DNA of 64,000 nt from Pelagihabitans sp963760375 (GTDB taxonomy: Bacteria; Bacteroidota; Bacteroidia; Flavobacteriales; Flavobacteriaceae): assembly GCA_963760375.1 (NCBI GenBank), contig CAVXCS010000007.1, positions 868,001 through 932,000 of the forward strand, written 5' to 3'. A model generated the notes under the pieces. The model did no database searches. It was given only the letters and a program-made list of their open reading frames with translations, and was not told the DNA's origin. This document shows positions 8,358 through 17,550 of this stretch, in pieces. The position numbers were made by a program, and so were the translations under genes. Positions within the stretch are counted from its first letter, which is position 1, and every line of letters begins with the position of its first letter.

Positions 8358-9354
8358 TCAATCCTTGATAATGGCTTTGGCCTTGTCTTTTAATTTCCCG
8401 ATCAATGATTTCTTGGCTTTCGCAGGTTGCACCACATCGGTTTCATTGTCGGCCGGCGTGGTGGTTTCGGGCGATGAAGTATCTTCGTCCCCGCTGCTGG
8501 CCGTCACTGCGGGACTGGTTGTACGCAGCTTGTTTTTTGGCATCTTCGTCGGTCGGTACTGTAGTTTTAGTACTGGAGATGATCTCCCCTTTCAGCCACT
8601 CTTTTGCGAAATCTGTCACTATTTGATTCACTTCCTTACCCGCTCTGAAATATGCTTTCCATTCCGGGCTCTTTTTTTCATAAGCGGGATTGGTGAACTT
8701 TCGGATTTTATAATTATCCGGTTCGGTGAGTGTCGCATTGAAATCTACGGTGGCAACAAGGGCCAAATAGGTTTCCAATCTTTTCTTAACGAGGATTTTT
8801 GGATCTTCAGGATAGGTTTTTTCCCAGAGTTCCTTTCCCGGAAATGGCTTTTTGGAAGCCTCCAGAATAGAATCGAGATGTCGTTTGTCACGCGCCATAA
8901 GTTCTTTTTGCTCCCCTACATATTTGGTATCGTTGGGATAGTTTTTGATGTTCGTTTCATAGATGGTGAGATTCCATCTTAGGGTGGTAACACCATTGCC
9001 GTAACCGTTCACTTTTATTGGTAGGGCATCTTCCTTCGCATTCTTATAGTCCTGGAGAAACTTCTCACTGTTCACATAATTTTTGACATACTCGCAAAGT
9101 TCCTTGGCCGCAGCGGTCTTATCGCCGGAAATGACAGCAGGAAGCATTTTGGCATAGGGCACCCTGAAAGGCGGAGAACTGGAATAATCATCCATGGGCC
9201 CCGTTTCGTGCCTACCTACGATATTGGCCAATATGGCACTTTGTGCATTTTTGTGATCCATGCCCAGTCGCTCAATGATGCTGTCTGCCAGGGAATAGGC
9301 CGACATACAGAGCAGGGCGACGGAAAAAAGAATAATGGAGTGTTTTGTTTTCAT
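8358..9354 (-). CDS. Exported protein of unknown function, frameshifted near the C-terminus
   Basis: From the ATG at 9354 a signal peptide (MKTKHSIILFSVALLCMSAYS) leads into a charged alpha-helical protein with no recognised domain (SIIERLGMDHKNAQSAILAN, then a FLQDYKNAKEDALPIKVNG region). In the original frame it stops at 8443 with an Arg/Gln/His-rich tail that looks like wrong-frame translation. The next frame, from about 8543 to 8358, encodes a plausible Thr/Ser/Glu-rich linker and basic end (KAKKSLIGKLKDKAKAIIKD). The switch falls in a run of six A (8533-8538 on the plus strand); removing one A joins the frames. It is a sequencing error, a real mutation, or slippage. Divergent from the TPR histidine kinase. 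Confidence 0.6.
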
Positions 9355-9546
9355 AAGGTTCAATTTTAATGATCGTCCACAAAGTTTACCTAAGGTTCCA
9401 TGATGTAGAGGCCAACAGGACTTTGTTACCCAAAAGTCAGTATTAAAACCCAACTGTACAATCCCCTAAAAAAGGGATATTTGGGGTCGACTCAAAAATC
9501 ATGGAAAAAGGGGATTGGAAGATGCCCAAGAGATACTACTTTTATT

Positions 9547-11538
9547 ATGTTCAAAGCGCTGGCTATGCGGATTTCTATTTCATCGTGGAGATTGGTTGTT
9601 CTGTCCCTTGTATTTATGGGCCTTTTTCCGGTAGCCCAGGCCCAGACATTGGAACTGGACAGCCTAAGGGCGGTGATTCGGGGAACTCCCGATGACACCA
9701 ATAGGGTAAAACGATATTACGCATATGGTGATGCCTTGGCTCCGGTATTGCCCGATTCCGCGCTTTGGTACTACGATCTGGCCAAGAAACGTGCGGTGGC
9801 CCTGGACCATGACGTGGGCATTGCGGCCTATGCAAGCCACGCCATTGTGATCCTCAACAATCAAGGCAGATTCAGGGAAGCCTTGGAAATCAGCAAGGAA
9901 GCCTTGGAACGCTATCTGGCCATGGGGCCGGAGCGTGAAATTGCGATCGCCTATATCAATGTAGGCAGTGAATGGCAATACCTGTCCGATTTTCAGTCGG
10001 CCGCGGATAATTATCTAAAGGCCATGAAGATTGCGGAAACGGTCGGGGACCAAAGGCTGCAGCGCGTAACCAACAACAATCTGGCTTCCATCTTCATCAG
10101 CCTCAATGAATATAAAAAGGGCAAGCAATTTGCCGAGAAATCTTTGGTCATGGCCAAAGCTTTGAACGATCCTTATTCCATCGCATCATCGACATACAAT
10201 ATCGCCACTGCGGAACTGTACTTGAAGGAGTATGATATGGCATTGGCCCATTTTACCGACATCGGGACTATGGGCAGGAAATCACAAGACTTTATCCTGA
10301 TCTTGGATGGCTGGCTGGGAACTGCGGATGTCTACAATGCCCAAAACGAAACGGAACGGGCCATGGTTTATTATGATAGCGTGATAGGCCTATCGAAACG
10401 GAAAAAGGCGCCTGAATACGAAATGTATGCTTATATGGGCCTTTCCGAGCTCCAAGACAAAAGCGCAAAGTACAGGGAGGCCGAACAATATGCTTTAAAG
10501 GGTATTGCGCTCGCAAAAAGTTTGGGGTCCAAGTTTGAATTGAAGGATCTGTTCAAACGGATGGCCGAAGTGGCGGAAAAGTCCGGTGAATACCAAAAAG
10601 CCTTGGTTTACCGCAAGGAGTTTGAAGTCCTGAACGATTCCATCATAGGAGAAAACAGCCGGGCGAACATTAACTTGTTGGAAGCCAAGTTCGAATCCGA
10701 GAAAAAGGAATCGAGAATAATCAAGTTGGAAACGGCTCAGAAAATCCAGGATCTGTCATTGCAACAAAAAAATACCCTCAACGCGGTATTGATTGGCGCC
10801 ACTGCGGTGGTGCTGCTGTTGAGCCTGCTTTTTTATAGGAACTACAGGCACAAACAAAGACTGCAGCAGCAGCGCATTGGGGAGCTGGAAAAGGAAAAAC
10901 AATTGATGGCCACCGAAGCGATCTTGAAGGGCGAGGAACGCGAACGGGTGCGGCTGGCAAAGGACCTGCACGACGGTTTGGGCGGGATGCTCTCGGGCAT
11001 CAAATATTCCTTTCAACATGTGAAGGGGAACCAGATCATGACCCCGGAAAGCCAAATGAGCTTTGACCGTGGTATGGATATGCTCGACAGTTCCATCATG
11101 GAAATGAGGCGGGTCGCCCATAATATGATGCCCGAATCTTTGGTGAAGTTCGGTCTCGATAGTGCGCTAAAGGATTTTTGTAACGAAATAACAAAAAGCG
11201 GTGCCCTTGTGGTCAACTACCAGTCATTTCGACTCGAAGACATGGCATTGGAGCAGACCAATGCCATCAACATCTACCGCATTGTACAGGAACTGATCAA
11301 CAATACCTTGAAGCATGCCTCTGCGAAAAGAGCCATTGTGCAGCTGAGCTATACTGGGGATCTTTTAAGTTTAACGGTGGAAGATGATGGGCGGGGGTTC
11401 AATACCGATCTGATCCATAACAGTTCGGGAATGGGTTGGCGCAATATTGAACACCGAATCGAATTTTTAAAGGGAAAACTGGATATCAACTCACAAAAAG
11501 ATAAAGGCACTTCGGTGCATATCGAATTCAAGATTTAG
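9547..11538 (+). CDS. TPR-containing sensor histidine kinase (NarL-type partner)
   Basis: Sensor kinase of 663 aa from the ATG at 9547 (MFKALAMRIS); the ATG at 9565 also fits the signal peptide, which ends in GLFPVAQAQ. Residues of about 40-380 form tetratricopeptide repeats, the periplasmic sensor. One transmembrane helix (NAVLIGATAVVLLLSLLFYR) is followed by a coiled coil and a HisKA_3 domain with ERVRLAKDLHDGLGGMLSGI; H475 is the phosphorylated residue. The ATPase domain has YRIVQELINNTLKHA, DDGRGF and GMGWRNIEHRI. It abuts the response regulator with no gap. The signal is unknown; TPR kinases of this type are common in Bacteroidota. Confidence 0.92.
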   Translation: MFKALAMRISISSWRLVVLSLVFMGLFPVAQAQTLELDSLRAVIRGTPDDTNRVKRYYAYGDALAPVLPDSALWYYDLAKKRAVALDHDVGIAAYASHAIVILNNQGRFREALEISKEALERYLAMGPEREIAIAYINVGSEWQYLSDFQSAADNYLKAMKIAETVGDQRLQRVTNNNLASIFISLNEYKKGKQFAEKSLVMAKALNDPYSIASSTYNIATAELYLKEYDMALAHFTDIGTMGRKSQDFILILDGWLGTADVYNAQNETERAMVYYDSVIGLSKRKKAPEYEMYAYMGLSELQDKSAKYREAEQYALKGIALAKSLGSKFELKDLFKRMAEVAEKSGEYQKALVYRKEFEVLNDSIIGENSRANINLLEAKFESEKKESRIIKLETAQKIQDLSLQQKNTLNAVLIGATAVVLLLSLLFYRNYRHKQRLQQQRIGELEKEKQLMATEAILKGEERERVRLAKDLHDGLGGMLSGIKYSFQHVKGNQIMTPESQMSFDRGMDMLDSSIMEMRRVAHNMMPESLVKFGLDSALKDFCNEITKSGALVVNYQSFRLEDMALEQTNAINIYRIVQELINNTLKHASAKRAIVQLSYTGDLLSLTVEDDGRGFNTDLIHNSSGMGWRNIEHRIEFLKGKLDINSQKDKGTSVHIEFKI

Positions 11539-12156
11539 ATGAAGACCAAAGTATTTATTGTTGATGACCATTATATGATCGTGGAAGGGATAAGATCATT
11601 GCTACAGGATGCCGAAGGTATCGAATGGATGGGTCATGCCATGACCGCCTCCTCCTGTATGGCTTTTTTGACCCTGAACCGTCCTGATGTCATTCTCATG
11701 GATATCAACCTCCCCGATAAGAGCGGCATCGACCTTTGCAAGGAGGTGAAAGATCGCTATCCGGATATCAGTATTGTGGGACTCAGTTCGCACAACCAAC
11801 TGAGCTTCATCAAGAAAATAATGGATTTTGGCGCATCTGGATATGTGCTGAAGAATGCCACACAGGACGAACTGGTCATGGCCATTGAAACGGTGACCCA
11901 AGGCGAGATTTATTTGAGCGATGAGGCCAGTGCGACCATTGAAAACCAAAACATCACCAAAACACCGATCATTACCAGGAGGGAGAAAGAAGTGTTGCTC
12001 TTGATCTCCGAAGGCTTGACCAACCATGAAATCGCCGAAAAACTCTTTGTGAGCACCACTACGGTCGATACCCACCGTAAAAACCTTTTGGCCAAGTTCG
12101 AGGCCAAAAATACGGCATCGCTCATTCGTTTGGCCACCCAGTCAAACGTTTTTTAA
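11539..12156 (+). CDS. NarL/LuxR-type response regulator
   Basis: 205-aa response regulator that begins directly after the kinase stop codon. The receiver domain has the acidic pair D9-D10, phospho-acceptor D55 in VILMDINLPDKSG, the Ser switch (IVGLSS) and Lys in GYVLKNA. The C-terminal LuxR-type helix-turn-helix reads TRREKEVLLLISEGLTNHEI followed by AEKLFVSTTTVDTHRKNLLA. It is a cytoplasmic transcription factor activated by the TPR kinase next to it. Its targets are unknown; the divergent exported gene at 8358-9354 is a natural candidate. Confidence 0.95.
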   Translation: MKTKVFIVDDHYMIVEGIRSLLQDAEGIEWMGHAMTASSCMAFLTLNRPDVILMDINLPDKSGIDLCKEVKDRYPDISIVGLSSHNQLSFIKKIMDFGASGYVLKNATQDELVMAIETVTQGEIYLSDEASATIENQNITKTPIITRREKEVLLLISEGLTNHEIAEKLFVSTTTVDTHRKNLLAKFEAKNTASLIRLATQSNVF

Positions 12157-12186
12157 CAGTAAGATATTCCCGGCAAAACGGTTCAA

Positions 12187-13269
12187 TTAAATCGGCGTCA
12201 GTTTTTGTGCCAACAACTGTTCCATAAAATTTTCTTGGGCCAGGGCCTTCTTGGTGAAGTCAAATAGACTCAGACAGCGATCGAGATTTTGGTTCTCGTA
12301 GGCAACCTTGTAATAGATGTTGTTGTTGAGGTAGTCGGTCAAGGCCCTGATTCCGTGCAAAAAAGGCATCAAAACAGCACCGAAGGGAAGGGCTTTGATT
12401 TCCGTCTCGGTTAAGAAGGGGCCGTTTGCCGACAAGCCTTCCACAAAAGCATTGAACAGATCACGCTCAAAGGTGATTTTTTGATGGTCTTGTTCATCCT
12501 CAGGGGCGGTATTGACTATGGTACGTACGGCATCCCCGAAATCGAAGTGAAAATGGCCCCGCATCAGGGTATCGAGATCGATCAAACAAAGCGCTTTATC
12601 GGTTTCCTTGGAAAAAAGGATATTATTGAGTTTGGTATCGTTGTGACATATCCTGATCGGGAGTCCCTCCACTTGCATCGACTCCAATTTCACAAGGGTT
12701 TCGTTGGCAAATCGGATGGCATTTTTTGCAATTTCCCGTTTATCGGGCGACGCTTGGGCCAAAGCTGTGTTGAATTGATCTTTTCTTAAACCGAGGTCGT
12801 GAAACTTAGGGATGGTGTCAACATAGTCAGACCTGTTGGCCGGGTGCAATAACAAATGGAATTTTCCGATGATCCTCCCGGCCTCTTTGGCGATATTTGG
12901 ATTTCTGGTGGTATTGTAGGCGGTACTCCCATCGATATAGGTCATCAACCGCCAAAAAGCAAGCTCGGGTTCTTCCTTTCGGTAATAGGACTGGCCATCC
13001 CCGGTGGCGACCAAAATGATGTTTTGATAGTCGGGGGCCTGCAGCTGAACGAGGACTTTTTGAACATTGCCCATCAGTCCGGCCACATTTGGAAATACCA
13101 AGTGGTTCACCCTTTGCAGGATATATAGTGGGGTATGGCCTTCATTGACCAAAAAGGTATCGTTGATGTAGCCATCGGTAAGGGGCCTAAAACCATATTG
13201 TTTTTTGGGGATATCGAAATGTCCCAACAGGGCATTGAGTTCCCCTTCCGGATAATGCTTTACGGCCAT
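12187..13269 (-). CDS. APH-fold sugar kinase, probable N-acetylhexosamine 1-kinase
   Basis: 360-aa phosphotransferase of the aminoglycoside-phosphotransferase fold. The N-terminus has LTDGYINDTFLV and YILQRVNHLVFPNVAGLM, which resemble NahK/LnpB kinases of bifidobacteria (once annotated as mucin desulfatase). The catalytic loop is LPIRICHNDTKLNNILFS and the metal site is LCLIDLDTLMRGHFHFDFGD. NahK-type enzymes convert GalNAc or GlcNAc to the 1-phosphate in the cytoplasm. It overlaps the nucleotidyltransferase gene by 10 bp, and a GH109 glycosidase is divergent, which supports a GalNAc/GlcNAc salvage role. Antibiotic resistance is unlikely from context. Confidence 0.78.
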   Translation of the reverse strand: MAVKHYPEGELNALLGHFDIPKKQYGFRPLTDGYINDTFLVNEGHTPLYILQRVNHLVFPNVAGLMGNVQKVLVQLQAPDYQNIILVATGDGQSYYRKEEPELAFWRLMTYIDGSTAYNTTRNPNIAKEAGRIIGKFHLLLHPANRSDYVDTIPKFHDLGLRKDQFNTALAQASPDKREIAKNAIRFANETLVKLESMQVEGLPIRICHNDTKLNNILFSKETDKALCLIDLDTLMRGHFHFDFGDAVRTIVNTAPEDEQDHQKITFERDLFNAFVEGLSANGPFLTETEIKALPFGAVLMPFLHGIRALTDYLNNNIYYKVAYENQNLDRCLSLFDFTKKALAQENFMEQLLAQKLTPI

Positions 13270-14144
13270 AGCGGGGTACGATATTGGCCTTCGTTTGTTT
13301 TCTGCTGCAAACTGTTGACCGCCATTTCACGGTCACTCGCATAGGTTACTCCGAACCATTGGTCCTGTGCGGGCACAACTTTTACCCTTGCCGACCCGTC
13401 GTTCAGCATTTTTTGTATGGTTTTCGGGATGTACAATTCCCCTGTTTTTTTTAGTTGGTCGTCATCCAAAAAGTGCTTGAATTCGGTTTCGATCACTTCA
13501 AAAATAGACGGTTTGCAGATCCAGAAATTCATGCTCACCAACTCATCGCCCGTATATTCCAAGCCTGAGTCCAGATCGATGACCCCTGCATCGCGCTTTT
13601 CCAACTTGAGCCTTTCGTTGACGGTGACCAAATCATCTTCTTTGGTCTTACAGACTCCCCTTGAGACCGTTCCGTGTTCGGAAAGGGTATCCTTGAGAAT
13701 ATAACCCACTAGGGCAAAATGATCTTTGGCGGGATGTTCTTTGATAAATTGTGCGGCATTGGCATATGCGGCTTGGCCATAAAAATCATCTGCGTTGACC
13801 ACCGAAAACGCTCCTTTTATTACATTTCTCGCGGTCCATACGGCGTGTGCGGTGCCCCAAGGTTTCTGTCTTTCTCCCGTGAAGGCGTACCCCTTGGGCA
13901 AATCGGACAGCTCCTGTGCCAGTACATCCAATCGTATGGATTTGGGAAGTCTTGGTTTCAAATGGTCTATCAAAAACGAAACGTTCTCTTTTTTGGTGAT
14001 TACCACGATATGATCGAAGCCATATTTTATGGCATCGTACATGGCAAATTCCATCAAGAACTCTCCTTTCGGGCCCAAATCGTCGAATTGTTTTAATTTT
14101 CCATATCGGCTTCCGCTGCCGGCCGCCATCAATAATAAAGTCAT
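13260..14144 (-). CDS. Sugar-1-phosphate nucleotidyltransferase
   Basis: 294-aa enzyme from the ATG at 14144 (MTLLLMAAGSGSRYGKLKQF); the frame is open for 34 more codons upstream, but these have no family similarity. The NTP-binding signature is LLMAAGSGSRYG...K and the metal-binding Asp is in FSVVNADDFYG. KPWGTAHAVWTARNVIKG is the expected substrate-side segment. It joins a nucleotide to a sugar 1-phosphate in the cytoplasm. It is upstream of, and overlaps, the NahK-like kinase, so UDP-HexNAc formation from salvaged sugar is the likely joint role. Confidence 0.85.
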   Translation of the reverse strand: MTLLLMAAGSGSRYGKLKQFDDLGPKGEFLMEFAMYDAIKYGFDHIVVITKKENVSFLIDHLKPRLPKSIRLDVLAQELSDLPKGYAFTGERQKPWGTAHAVWTARNVIKGAFSVVNADDFYGQAAYANAAQFIKEHPAKDHFALVGYILKDTLSEHGTVSRGVCKTKEDDLVTVNERLKLEKRDAGVIDLDSGLEYTGDELVSMNFWICKPSIFEVIETEFKHFLDDDQLKKTGELYIPKTIQKMLNDGSARVKVVPAQDQWFGVTYASDREMAVNSLQQKTNEGQYRTPLWP

Positions 14145-14313
14145 CTCATTGAATTTAGGTTGCAAAAGTAGTTTTTTGTCATAAAATATTACCTTTAAGT
14201 CGATGTTCTTATCAATAAACGCTTTTATCCTTCTTTTGCCGAGCAAGGAATTTATACTTTAACCCTAGGATTGAATTTAAAAAAAACCATTTTTCAAAGC
14301 ATATGACAAACCT

Positions 14314-15672
14314 ATGAACTCAAGAAGAAAATTTATACAGAAATCCTCCGTAATAGGCGCAGGAGTGGCGTTGGCGCCGAGTTTCACCTATGGCATCTTC
14401 AAGGCAGACCAGAACAATAAGTTGAATGTGGGCCTTATCGGTGCGGGATTGAGGGGCACGAACCATCTGGAAAACCTTTTGCTCAGAAAGGATATCAACG
14501 TTACGGCGGTTTGCGATATAGACCCCGTGCGTATCGCGCTGGCGAAAGACCTGATTTCCAAAGCGGGGGGGAAAGCCCCCAAAACCTTTGGCAGTAACGA
14601 TTATGATTTCCGAAACCTGTTGGCGCTCGCAGAGGTGGATGCGGTGATCATTGCCACACCCTGGCTTTGGCATACCCGTATGGCGGTAGAAGCCATGAAG
14701 GCCGGAAAATATACGGGGGTGGAGGTATCGGCCTCGAATACCCTGGAAGAGTGTTGGGATCTGGTGAACACCCATGAAAGTACGGGCACGCATTTGATGA
14801 TTTTGGAGAACGTGAATTATAGAAGGGACATCCTCGCGGTCTTGAACATGGTCAAACAAAATGTATTCGGGGAACTGGTTCACTTTCGTTGTGGGTATCA
14901 GCACGACCTGCGCTTTGTCAAATTCAACGATGGGAAAGACCCCTATGGTAGGGGCGCCGAGTTCGGGGATAAGGGAATTTCGGAAGCCAGATGGCGCACC
15001 GAGCATTCGGTGAAGCGCAACGCCGATGTTTATCCTACCCATGGTCTGGGCCCAGTGGCCGTAATGGCCGACGTGAATCGGGGAAACCGTTTGGTTTCAC
15101 TGACCTCGACCGCCTCGAAGGCCATCGGTCTCCATAATTATATCGTTGCGGTCGGTGGGGAAGACCACCCCAACGCGAAGGTCAAGTTCAAACAAGGCGA
15201 TGTGATCACCACCATGATCGAAACGGCCAATGGGGAAACCATTCTGGTCACCCACGATTGCAACCTCCCAAGGCCCTATTCATTGGGCTTTAGGGTGCAA
15301 GGGGCAAATGGACTTTGGGAAAATGATGGGGATAGGATCTACATAGAAGGAAAATCCCAGCCCCACGAATGGGATACCGATAAGGAATGGCTGGAAAAAT
15401 ACGACCACCCGCTCTGGAAGAAATATGGTGAATATGCCGAAAATGCAGGTCACGGAGGGATGGATTTCTTTGTCCTGAACGCATTTGTCGAATCTGCCAA
15501 GGCCAAGATCGCGCCTCCTTTGGATGCCTATGATGCCGCGGCATGGAGCGCGGTAACGCCACTATCGGAAGCTTCACTGGAGAACAATGGCGAACCACAG
15601 GATTTCCCTGATTTCACCAGGGGTCTTTGGATGAAGCGGAAGCCTTACGATTGGATGAAGGAAGCCTATTGA
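14314..15672 (+). CDS. Glycosyl hydrolase family 109 protein (alpha-N-acetylgalactosaminidase-like)
   Basis: 452-aa NAD-dependent glycosidase of the Gfo/Idh/MocA fold. It starts with a twin-arginine signal (MNSRRKFIQKSSVIGAG), so it is exported folded with cofactor bound. The Rossmann loop is VGLIGAGLRGTNH. The blocks FRCGYQHDLRFVKF and HSVKRNADVYPTHGLGPVAV are characteristic of GH109 and separate it from plain dehydrogenases. GH109 enzymes cleave terminal alpha-GalNAc by an oxidation/elimination mechanism. It is divergent from a NahK-like kinase and a nucleotidyltransferase, making a short GalNAc release-and-activation set. Confidence 0.85.
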   Translation: MNSRRKFIQKSSVIGAGVALAPSFTYGIFKADQNNKLNVGLIGAGLRGTNHLENLLLRKDINVTAVCDIDPVRIALAKDLISKAGGKAPKTFGSNDYDFRNLLALAEVDAVIIATPWLWHTRMAVEAMKAGKYTGVEVSASNTLEECWDLVNTHESTGTHLMILENVNYRRDILAVLNMVKQNVFGELVHFRCGYQHDLRFVKFNDGKDPYGRGAEFGDKGISEARWRTEHSVKRNADVYPTHGLGPVAVMADVNRGNRLVSLTSTASKAIGLHNYIVAVGGEDHPNAKVKFKQGDVITTMIETANGETILVTHDCNLPRPYSLGFRVQGANGLWENDGDRIYIEGKSQPHEWDTDKEWLEKYDHPLWKKYGEYAENAGHGGMDFFVLNAFVESAKAKIAPPLDAYDAAAWSAVTPLSEASLENNGEPQDFPDFTRGLWMKRKPYDWMKEAY

Positions 15673-15800
15673 TCGAACCGAATTTCACTTGCTGCATAGG
15701 TCAGTTGTCGGATCGATGCAATTTGGATGCCCCATTGTCGTTTTAAACCCATACGTTTTAAAGGCCAAAACCTCTTAGGCCGATATTCCATCAAATCTCT

Positions 15801-16622
15801 ATGAAAAATATTATTGTACCCGTTGATTTTTCAAAACAATCTGAGTTCGCATTACAAACCGCTGCCTCCTTGGCCAAAAAACATGGGGCGCATATCCTAG
15901 TGGTCCATATGCTCGAACTGTCGGATGGTATCATTACCTCTACCGAAAACATGCATTCCCAACAGACCGTATTTATGATCAAGGCGGTGGAGAAACGTTT
16001 TAAGGAGTTCTTGGATAAACCTTTTTTAAAAGGTTTCTCGATAACGCCTATCATCAAGCCTTACAAGGTGTTCAGCGGGCTCAACGAAATTGCCGCCGAA
16101 CATGGGGCAGATCTGGTGGTCATGGGGTCACATGGCAGCGACGGCCTGAAGGAAATTTTTGTGGGCTCCAATGCCGAAAAGGTGGTTAGGTATGTAGACA
16201 TTCCGGTATTGGTCGTCAAGGAAAAACATATCGACTTCAAAGTAGACGATTTTGTGTTCGCCTGTGATTTTAAGGATGAAAATCTTGGTGCCTTTCAGAA
16301 GGCCAAGGCATTTGCCGAATTGTTCGACGCCCAACTGCATTTGGTCTATATCAATACGCCAGGGGAGAACTTTTTGAGCACGTCGGATGCCAATAACAGG
16401 ATCAATCAATTTCTCCAAAAAGCGTGTACCGATTTGGAGGTAAGTATCCATAACGACTATGGCGTGATCAAGGGTATCTTGAGTTTTAGCGAAGGGTTAA
16501 AAGCCGATGCCATAGGAATTCCGACCCATGGACGAAAAGGGTTATCGCACTTTTTTATGGGCAGCATCGGGGAGGATGTGGCCAACCATTCCAAACTTCC
16601 CGTGGTGACCTTTAAAATTTAG
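15801..16622 (+). CDS. Universal stress protein, tandem UspA domains
   Basis: 273-aa cytoplasmic protein with two UspA domains. Domain 1 (about 1-140) ends with the ATP-binding pattern VVMGSHGSDGLKEIFVGSNAEKVVR (GxxG-x9-G-S). Domain 2 (about 145-273) has GIPTHGRKGLSHFFMGSIGE and ends PVVTFKI. Such proteins bind ATP or related nucleotides and help survival under stress or starvation. It stands alone, 129 bp after the GH109 gene. Regulation is not visible. Confidence 0.92.
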   Translation: MKNIIVPVDFSKQSEFALQTAASLAKKHGAHILVVHMLELSDGIITSTENMHSQQTVFMIKAVEKRFKEFLDKPFLKGFSITPIIKPYKVFSGLNEIAAEHGADLVVMGSHGSDGLKEIFVGSNAEKVVRYVDIPVLVVKEKHIDFKVDDFVFACDFKDENLGAFQKAKAFAELFDAQLHLVYINTPGENFLSTSDANNRINQFLQKACTDLEVSIHNDYGVIKGILSFSEGLKADAIGIPTHGRKGLSHFFMGSIGEDVANHSKLPVVTFKI

Positions 16623-16666
16623 TAAGACCATCAACCGGCGGGCGGGCAATATCGATTTCCAGGCCC

Positions 16667-17536
16667 TTATTTTTTGAGCATCGGGAACAGTTCCAACAAT
16701 TCCCCCTCCGTAGGCTGTTTCCCATATTCGCAGATTTCAAAGCCTTCGGCATGCTTGGCATTCAAGGCCGCTTTTTCCCCGTACCATTTTTTCAAACTGG
16801 CCCTGGTCAATTCATTCGGTGTAAACGAGCGGGAAGTGGCAAGAAATGCCAACCGCGCCTTTTCTTCTTTCGGCACCTTGTCCAGATCGCCCGAGGTCCA
16901 GGGGAGCCATTCAAAAAATTGGGATTCATGCGCGGCCATGGCATAGATCTTCTGATCGAAGACCGCATCGATGATCACTGCGACATCGGGTTCAAACGGA
17001 TTCGGCTTTTGGAACCGGTCTTCGGAATACATGAATACGGGATTTTTTTGCAAAGGGGGCACCTCAGGGGCCACATTGGGAACGATCACCATATAGGCGG
17101 CGTCCTGTACCAGCACTCCGGTATAACGATGATCGGGATGGTAATCGTTGGGTCTGGGCGCAATCACGATATCCGCATCCCATTTACGAATTTCCCGAAT
17201 CACTTTCAACCGGTTGGCCAAGGTGGGCATCAATTCCCCGTCATGGTTATCCAATACGGTATATTCCACTCCAAATCTTTTTCCGGCTTCGGCGGCTTCG
17301 GCAATCCTGATTTTAGCCAATTCCCCACCCCCCATATTCTGATGGCCTGCATCACCATTGGTCAAGGAAACGAATTTTACATGGTGTCCCATTTGGGCAA
17401 ATAAAATGGCCGTCCCACCGGCATCTTGATCGCAATCGTCGGGGTGGGCACCAAAAACAATGATATTCAATGGCTTGTTTTGGGCCATCATGGCCACGGT
17501 AAAGAGGACGCAAAAGAATAGGCTTACATTTTTCAT
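16667..17536 (-). CDS. Exported PIG-L/LmbE family deacetylase
   Basis: 289 aa from the ATG at 17536 (MKNVSLFFCVLFTVAMMAQ, signal peptide). A TTG at 17554 overlaps the previous stop but would put extra residues before the signal. The zinc motif is GAHPDD (residues 29-34), the second ligand block is NDYHPDHRYTG, and DGELMPT follows. PIG-L enzymes remove acetyl from N-acetylglucosamine-type substrates; here the site is periplasmic. It lies 14 bp after the exported Gfo/Idh/MocA gene, so both are probably cotranscribed and act on the same extracellular sugar derivative. The substrate is unknown. Confidence 0.9.
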   Translation of the reverse strand: MKNVSLFFCVLFTVAMMAQNKPLNIIVFGAHPDDCDQDAGGTAILFAQMGHHVKFVSLTNGDAGHQNMGGGELAKIRIAEAAEAGKRFGVEYTVLDNHDGELMPTLANRLKVIREIRKWDADIVIAPRPNDYHPDHRYTGVLVQDAAYMVIVPNVAPEVPPLQKNPVFMYSEDRFQKPNPFEPDVAVIIDAVFDQKIYAMAAHESQFFEWLPWTSGDLDKVPKEEKARLAFLATSRSFTPNELTRASLKKWYGEKAALNAKHAEGFEICEYGKQPTEGELLELFPMLKK

Positions 17537-17550
17537 ATGGGTTGGTTTAG

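Noticed and set aside
12187..13269. Aminoglycoside resistance kinase
   Set aside because: The sequence resembles NahK-like sugar kinases and overlaps a sugar-1-phosphate nucleotidyltransferase gene.
14314..15672. Plain Gfo/Idh/MocA dehydrogenase
   Set aside because: YQHDL and YPTHGLGP blocks are specific to GH109 glycosidases.
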